Below, piece after piece: positions 26,101 through 38,100 of a DNA stretch of 64,000 nucleotides; within the stretch, counting starts at the first letter, position 1; each line of letters starts with the position of its first letter. Under the pieces are notes generated by a model, which worked only from the letters and a program-made list of their open reading frames with translations, had not been told where the DNA came from and searched no databases. This DNA comes from Carettochelys insculpta (taxonomy: Eukaryota > Chordata > Testudines > Carettochelyidae): NCBI RefSeq assembly GCF_033958435.1, contig NC_134144.1, positions 12,890,010 through 12,954,009 on the forward strand. Direction: 5' to 3'. A program made the position numbers and the translations under genes.

Positions 26101-29100
26101 GCCAGCCATACCATTCCCTGCAGCGCATGATATAGTTATTCAACTCCTTATCCAGATCATCAAGCAGGGCTGCAAATAGGACAGACAGTACAGTGTAAAG
26201 TGAAACATTTTTAAGCCAGATACAATTTTGAATTCACTCATTTTCAACTCAACTAGATTCCAGCAGCAACAGAGCATGGAATTTGGAGCACTGGACTTTT
26301 CCATTCACACTACCTGAGTGCGAGTAACTCCATTATAACATGCATTCTTCAAGGGAAAGTAAGGATGGGTGTATGTAGTTTTCCAAAGAAATTTTAGCTT
26401 GTTTCCCCTTAACAAAGCCAGGATACAGAACATGGTACTCTTATGTTCTCCCCCACAATCATTTCCGCATCTTTAAACTGTTACTACATTGTGGTCTCAG
26501 TTCACGTCACACAAGCTACCTCCACAAACGGCATCAACAACAGAGGTGCCAAAGACCAAATTCTTAGAGGAAAAACTAATTTCTCATCACTGGTCAGGTT
26601 GAGTGACACTGGAAATTGAACAAATGAGAAGCTTGAACTGCCACCGCATGTGCTACAACTGGACAACTAAATGACTTCACCTTTGAATTCCATCCTATCC
26701 AACTATTTGATATTTAAATTACAGTAACATTATAAGCAATAGTAACAAAGAGGGAGCTCTGCTAGCCTATATACTATCAAAACAAAAAAGCAGTCAAGTA
26801 GCACTTTAAAAACTAACAAAATAATTTATCAGGTGATGAGCTTTCATGGGACAGACCCACTTTTTCAGACCACAGCCATACCAGAACAGACTCAATATTT
26901 AAGGCACAGAGAACCAAAAACAGTAATCAAGGAGGACAAATCAGAAAAAAATGATCAAGGTGAGCAAAGGCGAGAGCAGATGGGTAGGGGGAGGTCAAGA
27001 ATTAGATTAAGCCAAGTATGCAAACCAGCCCCTATAGTGACTCAGAAAATTCCCATTCTGGTTCAAACCATGTGTTAATGTGCCCAATTTGAATATAAAA
27101 GACAGCTCAGCTGTCTCCCTTAGAATAGTGGTGTGAAAATTTTTCTTCAGTAACAAAGTCATTAACAGAATGGCCCACTCCATTAAAATGTTGACTAACC
27201 CGTTTGGGGATCTGGAGTATTTTTATGTCTGTTTTGTGCCCATTAACCCTTTGTCTAAGGAAGTTAGAAGCAATGTACAAAGCATCTGGGCATTGTTGGC
27301 ACATGATGGCATATATGATGTTAGCTGAGGAACATGAGAATGTGCCCGTGATTCTGTGAATAACCTGGTTAGGTCCAGTGATGGTATTTCCAGAGAAGAT
27401 ATGTGGACAAAGCTGGCAGCGGGCTTTGTTGCAAGGAAAGGTTCCGGGACTGGTATTCCTGGGGTATAGACTGTGGCTGTTGGTGAGGATCCTCATAAGG
27501 TTGGGAGGTTGTCTGTAGGAGAGAACAGGCCTGCCACCTAGGGCCTTCTGGAGTGTGGCATCCTGATTAAGGATAGGTTGTAGGTATTTAATGATGTGTT
27601 GCAGTGGTGTGACTAGTGGGCTGTAGGTGATGACCAATGGTGTTCTGTTCTTGGCTTTTTTGGGCTGATCTTGGAGTAGTTGGTCTCTGGGTATTCATCT
27701 GGCCCTGTCGATTTGTGCTTTTTTTTTTTTTTTTTACTTCTCCTGGGGTGTAATTCAGGTTTATGAATATTTGGTAAAGATCTTGTAGTTTTCCGTTTCT
27801 CTCAGTTGGATCAGAGCAAATGCGATTGTATCTAAGGGTTTGACTGTAAACAATGGATCTAGTTATGTGTGCAGGATGGAAGCTAGAAGGGTGTAGGTAA
27901 GTATAGCAATCAGTGGATTTCCGGTACTATGTGGTACTGATCAGGCCATCCTTGATTTGTACTGTAGTGTCCAGGAAACGTATCTCTTGCGTGGAGTAAT
28001 CGAGGCATAAGTGGTAGGGTGCAGACTGTAGAAGTTTCCATGGAATTCTTCCAGAGCCTCTGTACCATGGGTCCAAATCATAAAGATGTCATCAAAGTAT
28101 CTTAAGTAGAGGAGTGGTAATAGGGGACGAGAGCTGAAGAATTGTTGTTCCAGGTCAGCCATAAATATATTAGCATATTGTGGGGCCATGCAGGTGCCCA
28201 TAGCAGTTCCACTAATCTGGAGGTATAAATTGTCCCCAAATCGGAAATGATTGTGGGTGAGAACAAAGTTACAGAGGTCAAACACCAGATTGGCTGTGGT
28301 GGCATCAGGGCAGGTACTCCTGATTGCTTGTAATCCATCTTTATTTGGAATATTAGTGTACAGAGCCTCTACATCCATTATGGCAAGGAAAACATTGCTG
28401 GGTTGATTTGAGTTGCCTTGTTTTATTAAAATGGTAGCAGTAATCTTGAAAGGGGCATATTTTAATAACTGTTAGCTGCCTCCAGCAGAACACAAAGATA
28501 AAATTCTGAAGATACTCACATATTGCTTGCACAATCATCGTATCTACTTTGTCTGGGCTGAATTTCAGCTTGTACCGGGAAAGGCTAAAAAACAAAGATA
28601 TAGTTATTACCCAGGCATTCTATTGCAAAAGCCATATATTCTCCATCTCTTATTTTACACAAATAAGTCCAGCTGTGGGCTCATTTACATTCACTGTTTA
28701 AAATTTAAAGCCAAAGACTGGCCTCTGCTGGACATAATGTTAAGTTTGGAGAAGCACTGCTGCTGATTGGTTCAACAACAGCTGCAGCACAAACAGCTGT
28801 CATTAAGAAAGGCAGAACCAAGACAACAGCAAGGAGATGGATAGCTGTCCCACTGCACTGGCTGCATGTAGAGTGTGGCAGGAAATTAGTTGTTTGTTAC
28901 TTTTTGCAGATTTCTTCACACAAATAAACCCTGCTTGGGATCAACGTTCCCTCCATCTGTGGAATAAATTTTGTTAAGTGCACCCAGGACCATGCAGATG
29001 TGCAAGTAGAAATACACGCAGCTGGCTCTAAGTGCTCTGCCCATCAACTGGGCAGCACGTAGGTGGCTGCCAAAGCACACAGATTGTATATAAGGAACAC

Positions 29101-32100
29101 TGGCTGGGGTTGACCCAGGGCAGGGATTCCCAACCTATGGGTTGGGACCCAAAAGTGGGTTGTGATTAAATTTGTTCAGGGTCGCCAGCAGCTCAGAGCT
29201 GCATGTGGCTCTTAAAGGACCCATTTGCAGCTCCTATTGCTGCCATATCCAGCAGCTTTCTCTATCAAGAGAGAAGCAATTATGCATTACAAAGTCACTC
29301 GGAACTCATGACCCTGGGGAGCTGTGCCAAGTCAGCACCTTGCCTTTTCCCAGACCCTACACCCCCAGACCACTCCTACACCTCCCACATGCCCAGACTT
29401 CCCCAGCCCCAGCCTGCACTCTACTTCCATCCATACCCGCCTCAGTTCCCAGCCCGCTTCTGCGCCTTCCCCCACCGCTCAGACCACATACCCTCAACCC
29501 TACACCTGACAACTCCCTCCCCCACTGAACTCCTCATTTCTGGCTCCACTCCAAAGCCTCACAAGCCCCACAAAATCTACTATCCCTGGCCCCACACACT
29601 CTGGAGCTGGTGTGCAAGGAAAATGAGGGAAGGGGTCCTTCTGTTTGTTTGTTCTTCAGTCAGGGACCACATCAGTGAGGGGTTTTTTTTTGGCTTCACA
29701 CTTGCATGATCCAACTGATTTTTCTGTAGGTCAGTGGCCCTGACCCAAAAAAAGGTTCCCTCCCTGTTCTAAAGCAAGATTTAGCAAAAGTAACATACTT
29801 AGACTTTTGGCCTAGCCCTGTATTCATTTCACACCCTGGATTCCCCTCATGTCTAAGAGAGTTCTGGGTGTCCAAGCATGCAGGAAAAGAATAAAGCCAG
29901 TGGCAAATACTGAACTACAGCATCCACAACAACTCACCTATGTGCCAATCCTAAACACATGGCTGCCAATTCCCGTGATGGAAGGCCAGTGATAAGCCCC
30001 TCGATTTGAGAGCGAATTCCTCTCATCAGTTCTGTAACCATTGGGCTATGAATACAACTTAAGTTCAGCTTGTCCTATAAAATTAAGATGAACATTAGGT
30101 ATTAACCAAACTAAACTCTGTTACAAATTCTCTTTCAGTAATACTATATAGCTATAGTTGTTCTCCTAGCCTAACCTGTACTTTCACCCACTTATAAATG
30201 TCAAAGATTTTTTTGAAGCCAAAGCAGTGACAACCTTCATGGGAAACAAATATCAGGTCTTCCAGCACTGTAATAATGTGCAGTTTTCCTTTTCACATCC
30301 AGATACCAGGCGCAACAGGAGTGCAAGGCCCTGTGCACTCTGATCCTATATCTGGGTTAAGAAACATCAAGATTTTGCACATGATCAGCTGTATACCACA
30401 TGCTAGTTCTTCTTAACAACCCAATTGCGATATTGAACAGGCCACATTAGCAGAGGTTTTCGTAGCTGGCTCAGGTTCTAAGGAAACTATGTGATATGAT
30501 ATGGGGTTTTGACACCCTAGAAACAAGGTGGATTTTAGAATATAAACCTAATACATCTCTGCTGTACTCCCCTCTTTCAGAAAAGGGCTGGAGAATACAT
30601 GCACATATTTGGGTACATGGGGAATATGAACTCATAGTGACCCTTATAATAATTAGCAGCTGCCTCACTTGCAAAGCAGCCAACAGTGAACAGGAATATA
30701 GATGGGCTGTTCTGATAAATAAGATCAGTGGGGTGATAATGTTTATATTTATGCAGTCTGATCTCACAGCTGATACCCCCAATGAGATAACAAGAAGCCT
30801 GTACACCTGAATCAAGTTTTAGATTGTTCATCTGCATTGGAAGACAACATCCTATCAGCTTATATTCAGTTCACAGCTGAAAGTTTCTCTTTTGAACTAT
30901 GAGAACTAGAAACATTTTTCTAATGGACGCTCACTGCCTGCAGCAAAGCTACAGGACGACAAAAACTGGGGGCTTGTCTTCAGAACATCTCAGCAGAGTA
31001 AAAGTAAACTAAAGAAAAGTCAGTTTTCACCTTTATGACACCTCCAAGTTTGGCATCTGCTATGGCCAACTGTTCATGGGCATCTTTTGCCACTATCTTC
31101 TTTAAAATTTTCTTCAAGTTCTTGCTGAGCTTGCCCTCTACCAAAGCTGTGGATGCTGTATAGGGAAGAAGAGAGCAAAGATGCAGCTAAATAAATGAAC
31201 TACATTTTCTAGAAGTCTATCAAGTACTAAAAATACCATGTCCAACTTGATACACAAGGCTGCATACTTATGTTTACATCTCTACAAGCTACTCTATTAA
31301 CCAGAATTGTAGCTGTAATTTTTTTTTATCCTGAAGTCATTTAAAGAAGAAAAAGTAGCTAAGTCTTAGGACATTTGCTGATTTTATTTCTTAAATATTT
31401 CTCCTCTGATTTTTCCCTCCCCACTTTATACAGAAAATCACCGGGACTGAATTCTAGTTTTGCCAACTTTGTTAAAGATAACAGTCCACCAACTTTAGAA
31501 AGGTACTTCATATCCCCAGAAGCAACTCTAAGAATTTTAAATATTGAGTTACCCAATCTCTTTTTCAGGGCCCTCAAAGTCCAGCTCCCACCCCAGGCAA
31601 TACTACAGTATATGAACTCCCAGTGACCCTTATAATAAGCAGCTGCTTCACTTGTCAAAGCAACCAACAAGGGAGCAAGCACCTCATCTCTTGACGATGT
31701 TACAATATCCACAAAAGCCCAGTGAAGCACGAAGCCAACTTGTGGGGACAGGAGAAATCTGATACAGTCCCTTTTAAGGTATGCTTCGTGGATTTGAGAC
31801 ATTTTAAAAGCATCTTTATTTTGACTTATAAATAAAACTGTAAAAGCTTCACAATCCCACAACATATTTCAAGAGGGCACTTGTGAAACTCCATTGATAG
31901 GTTAACACTATGCTCCTGTTACTTTCTGTGACCGATGCAACATCCCCAGCCTAGTATGTGAAGCAGAATGATTTTCATTCTCATTTCAAAAAACAACACA
32001 GAAAGAAAAGTAACTGCTGTGATAAATGGTGTCTCACTTTGCTATTTGGGACACTAGCTATGTAACCTTAAATTTGACAGAGTTCTTACACCATTTAAAT

Positions 32101-35100
32101 AATGCTTAACCACTTATTTATCACTTATCTTACAAATCCATTCTAGCAATAAACTTGTGAGTGAGGTATTTAAGTACCTCTCATTTCACAGATTACTTAA
32201 CTGAGGCACAAAAACTGGGCCAATTGCCCAAGTCACAATATCTATATCATGGTAACAGAATCTACGAGTGCCTAGCACTCAGTGCTATGACAAAGCTACA
32301 TTAATTCTATAGCATTCATGAACGTAAGTGGGGGAGAAAACAGTAATTTCAACCTCATCTATGATTTCATTCCATCCCTTGTGTAAAGGTTGCCTTCTTT
32401 CCTGTACTTTCCTTGTTTTGATTTTTATATACTTGTTATCCCAACAACTTCAATGTAGTGAGACTCATTTTTGGACCAAAATGCTATGTTTTACTTTCAT
32501 GCACACACACAAACATGCCATCCAGGAACAAGAGAAAGGCCACTCTTAAATAACTATAAGCCTATACTCTTCCATTGCTTCAGATCAGATTATTCAGACC
32601 CTAAAATGCTTTTGCGCTTAATTCCTAAGAATCCCTCAAATGGCATGTTTTGCATACGCACATAAATAATTCAGGAATTTATGATCTTAGCGAAACAGGC
32701 ATCTAACAAACAAACATATCCATCATACATCTCCACAAAATGCAGAGTAAGCAGCCCTCATGTATTTGTTACTGACATTTTTATCTGTTGTCTCAGTGGT
32801 AGTGACGAAATGGTTGTATTAAATCATTAGATTTCAGTTCCACCGACAATGCATCATTGACAACAGAGTACATGGAACAAACCAACATAAAGACATCAAA
32901 AGCTCTTATTTACTGCTGGTTTGTGCATTCATGATTACAATAAGGTCCCAGAGCACGCGAGGGTTCCGTTCCAGGCACCCTCACGTAAACCCGGATTTCA
33001 CACAAGTTGGGGTCTGGCTTTTTCCCCGGCACAACACATGTTCTGCAGCCGGGAAAACAGCTGAAAGGTAAGTCCTGGCCGGGGGGGGAGGGGGCGGCAG
33101 TTGGGGAGGGTTAAGCCTGGCGGTGGGTTGAGGCTATGAGAGACAGGTGCAGCAGCGGTGAGCTAAGCCTGTGGTGGCTTAGGGCTGCAGGGGGGGTGAG
33201 GGGTGGAGTTGAGCACAGGTGGTGAGCTGGGCTGCGGGGGGTGGGAAGGTGAGTTGGCACCAGAGCCGTGCCTGGGTGGTGAGCTAGCAGTGGGGGTTGC
33301 AGCAGAGCAGCATGGGGCAGGGGGAGCGGGTGGGCAGCTTGCGAGTAGCACGGGGCAGGGAGAAGGAAGGCAGGCAGACGGGTGGGCAGATTGTGAGCTG
33401 GCAGGAGGGTCACGCTGGAGCTGCATGGGGCGAGTGGGCGGTTGGGCAGCATGTGAGCAGGCATGGGGGTGGGGTCGTACTGGAGCCGTGCGGGACGGGC
33501 AGCTTGTGAACGGGGGGGGGGGTCACACTGGAGCTGCGTGGGGCATGGTCCATGGCTTGTGAGCTGGCATGGGGTCGCGCCAGAGCCATGTGAGGCGGGC
33601 GGGCAGCTTGTGAGATGGTGGGGCGGTAGCGTGAGAGCCCCGCGGGGCGGCTTGAACCTGAGCTGCTTGCAGGTGGTTTAAACCACCAGGGCCAGCGGGC
33701 TGTGGTGAGGGTCAGATGCGTAAGAGTGGGGTCGCGCTCTCTGAGAACTTACTGTACAAATACAGGAGCAAATAACTACAGCTCAGTATTTTTACTGAGT
33801 GTCCAGACGAATTGCAGCTAGCCCAGAAAAGTTTGTTCTCAAACATCTTAAGCAACTACTACATAGTAAAAGGAGAGTATACATTTAAAGAAAATATCTA
33901 ATTGGTTTTTTCCACAAAGAATGCAGCTGCAAAGCTGATTTAACTTTCTCATCTTCACTTACCAGCAAGGGCTTCTGTTGTGTCCTGAAACTTTTCAAAG
34001 TGCTTCAACTTCACTCTAGAGGAGAGAATTTTCATTTTTATATCCAAGTTTACAACAGAATAGCCTCCTCCTTCTGTCTTTCTTTAGGAAGTTAAGACAG
34101 ATGTTATGCATCAAACTCCCATCATAAATATGACAGGAGGCTGACGTTTGATTTTCAATCTCCCATACTCCAAGAAAAAGCAAAGGGACGTTGAGTCTTG
34201 GAATGGCAAATCAGCTTTCAGACTCCTGTTATTTTACTACCCAGTTCTCCCAGAGATGTTGCTAGAGACCTCCATGGAAGTAAGAAATCAAGCCCTAGTA
34301 CTTTTAATGAAAGAAATACAAAAGCAAACAAAACCCCCCAAAACCCAGAAACAGGGCCATCTTTTTGTTTTGTAGTTTATATTTAAAAGACACCAATTAG
34401 TGGAAGCAAGCAGTATACTGCCTCTACTTGCAGCAGAGCACCAGTTCTAATGAAGCTGAGGTTACAAAACCCTTTCTGTTTCCACAGCGACTCTTCTAAA
34501 GGCTATAAATCTAGTTACTTGGATTTTTTTGAAATTTACTGACCTCAGAGGTGGAACAAAGTAGACATATCCAAATCTGGGGTCATTTTGACCAAAGGAT
34601 TCCTGAAACACAGGCCCTCAAAAATAACTTTTCTTAAACCTAACTTTCTACTTTCCTGTTTTGTTTTCCAATGGGCACCATCATCTCTTAGGGGACCAAC
34701 ATTTAAAACAAAATTTGAAAAAGTTTGGCTCTTCTAATAAGCAAATTCCTAACACTAATGAGCCAAATGGACAATATACTGAACTCGTACAAACGGTGCC
34801 TAAGACAACTTCTAGGTAGCCAGGACTCAAAGCCTGTGTGAGCTAAGGGGACACATTACTATCATCACACCTGAGCAACTACCTGATGCTAAGTTTTAAT
34901 TTGGCTGTGATGAAGACAGGGGAAAAAAGAGGCAGGTTGCTACAAACTGGGGCGGGCATCTTGGGAAACCCTGCCCTTCCAGGTGAGAAGCTGAAAACAG
35001 CCATGCTGGTATCCATGGGATAGGCATGCTAAATGCATACCACTGGCTCTGTAGAAGCAGTAGGAAAACACCTACTGACATCTGTATTTTATTCCCCATC

Positions 35101-38100
35101 AATTTACCAGGTCCAAGTAGTCCACAAACCGTTCCCAGATGCATTAGCTATGTCCTCTCCTCAGGCCCAACTTCCTCTTCCTTGAGTAGCTTTCCTTTGT
35201 TTTATTGTCCACACAGTTGTGCTTAAGAAGCCACTGGGACCCAGCACAATTACCTCCAGGCCTAGATTTTTGACTCTAGTCCCATTCTGATGAACCAGTC
35301 TCAGAAACAGCTATGTTATGTGTAACAGAAGCAAGGTCACATAGCTGCTGTCTCTGAACTTGTCCAACTGGACTTGCATCACCTCTGACAGCGGCTCAAG
35401 GCTTATGCTGAAAGGCTGAGAGAGACCAATGCCTGTTTAGGAACTCAGGAACTGTGTAAGTGGATTAGATCGACATCCATTTAGCCTCATTAGAATGCGG
35501 GCGGCTGTGGCACTTCAAAATTGATGTGGCTCCTTTTCAAAAGGATCCCGGCTACTTCGAAATCCCCTTATTCCTAACAGCAGATATGTCAACTTTGAAG
35601 TGCCGCGGCCGCCTGCATGCTAATGAGGTGCTGAATGTGTGTTTCGGCGCTTCATTAGTAAACTACGAAATGGCCATTTGCATGGCCATTTCAAAGTTTT
35701 GGGTTAGTGTAGACACAGCCCCCATGAGGTATAACGCCTCTGTCAACAGACAGGGCTTCTGGAACACCAGTCAGCTTTGTCTGCTGCGCTTCCAGCTGGA
35801 GATTTTGTCAAGAGAGGGGCCAGTCAATTTTGAAATGGCCATTTCGAAGTTTTGGGCTAGTGTAGACACAGCCGATGAGTGGGATAAGACTGTCAACAGA
35901 AGTGTTGTGTTTTGGCAATTCACTTGGCAGAACAGCTTGGGAATCTGGACACTCCCCAGGTTCTGTCAACAAAACCCTCAAGCGTAGACAGAGCCCAAAG
36001 GATCCATCCCTTGTTGCCCATTCTCAGCTTCTGACAAACAGAGGCTGGGGATTCACAGAATCATAGAATGCTAGGACTGGAAGGGACCTTGAGAGGTCAT
36101 TGAGTCCAGTCCCACCCTCAGGGCAGGAAAACTCAGTGTCCACCAAACCTGAGTCTCATAAAAGATACACACTCTAGTAACCAGTTCTATCTTTGAATGC
36201 GGGGGGGGGGAAGGGCTACTTAAACCAGGCTTACAGCTATATGGCCAAGGCAGGGCCAAGGCACTCAGCCAGCTGGTTCAACCAGTAACCCTTCCCCCTT
36301 GGGATACTAGGTTAGAGATCAGGATGAAACCTGTTAACCAGAGACTGGCTTACCCAATGGAGCACAAAGTCTAATATACCTCCCAAAAGTTTGCTACCAA
36401 GCTCTGGATACTCTATCTCCATGTAAACGTCAACCCCCTTTTATGACACTTTAATGCTTTCATCTGCCAATGGGTTTCAGTTTAATTACACACTGTGGGA
36501 GAAAGTATTTCCTCTTATCAGCTCTGAATTTCTTAGTTTTTAATTCTACTAGATCTCCCTTTGTTCTTGGGTCAGATCGTTCTTCTAACATTTGAGAGCT
36601 GTGAATTATATTGAAGAAAAAAACCCTTGCCCCTTAATCTCTGATGTACACAACTGAAAACACAGTCATATCTGTTAGTCTATAAGGTGCTACAGGACTT
36701 CTCATTATTTTAACCGAACACAATTATCTTTCAAATCCAGCCTTATGGAATGGCTTACATTTTATTTGCTTTTTCAGGAGTTTCAAATTCTCTCCATAAA
36801 CTGTCAACTTCCTGGAGCTTCTTCTCATCCAGGACCTGTGGATGAAAAACAGCTTTTAAAACTGATGTAATGATTGACTGGGGCGGAGGGGGGGGTGATG
36901 AGGGGGCATGTGCCCCCCCCATGTCAAGGATGGGAGGGGCAAGGGACCTCAAGAGTAAATAAGACATTGGCCCTAGCTAACAGTAACATTTCAGCTTGCT
37001 GTGCAAAAGAGAAAATCCACCTCTACCACCTAAAATCGGAATCCACAGTTATACTACTCCGTCACTTTACTGTGTCCTCTTAATGAGCAGTACACTAAGG
37101 TTTGGTCTACACTATGGGCGAGCAAAGCGTATGTGTGGGATGTGATATTTTGTAAGGCGGGGGTGAAGTACGATTGGCTCCCCCCATCCCTTGCAGCTCC
37201 CCCTGCCTCACCAGCCCTCTGCTTTCTCTCTCAGGTCCTCCACTGCTGAGGTTGGCATAGGAGCATCCCACCCCGCCGCAAGGCCAATCGGAATGTTCAA
37301 AGACCTTGAGCCAAGCAGTGGGAGCAGCTGGCGAGTTTCCAGCTCAATAAGGAGGCTGCATTAGACCCCTCAGCCCATGTCACACTGACTTTTGGGGGTC
37401 AAGAGTCTCAGGACCCCTAAAATTACAACACTGAAATTTCAGATTTAAGTAGCTGAAATCATAAAATCTACACTTTAAAAAATACAATGACTGAAATTAG
37501 CCAAAATGGACCCTAAACTTGGCCCTAAAGATAAGGTTGGGTGTATGGTTAAAGATGTGGGAACTGAACCTTTGCTTTCAAGTGTAACAGGTGAATGCTC
37601 CCAATTTTAGCCACATGTTCACCTGTCAAGCCACGAGTTCTATGTAAACATTATTAGCAGACAAATGTGAATTCAACACAGTTGGTAAATGAAGTATTTA
37701 AAATACAGTAAATCCTCGATTTAACAGACGAAACTTAACGGAAGGAAGTCCGTTAAACCCAAGAGTCTGCTAAATGAGGATTACATAGTGCCGCAAGTGC
37801 CCCCCCCTTACCCCAATAAACGTGGACAACTCACCAGAGCTGCAGGACCCAGTGAGCCGCTGCCATTCATTCCTCCCACCAGTGGTGGAGTGCATACATG
37901 AGGGCTGTCTGCCTGTGTGCTTGTCTCACTGGTGGTGGGAAGAGCACGTGGCTCTGGTGGACCAGCCAGCAGTGAAGGCTCTAGATGTGGGGGCTGGAAG
38001 CGACAGCCTCTCCAGTTACAATGGCTCTTCTAACTGCGGCAGCAGCGGCTCCAGTAAGTCACCTTAAGTACTTTCTTTGGGAGGACCTGGTGGATTTAGC

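Noticed and set aside
33111..33681. Several overlapping frames of 70-119 codons
   Set aside because: They fall in a GC-rich minisatellite, so the periodic sequence opens frames on both strands.
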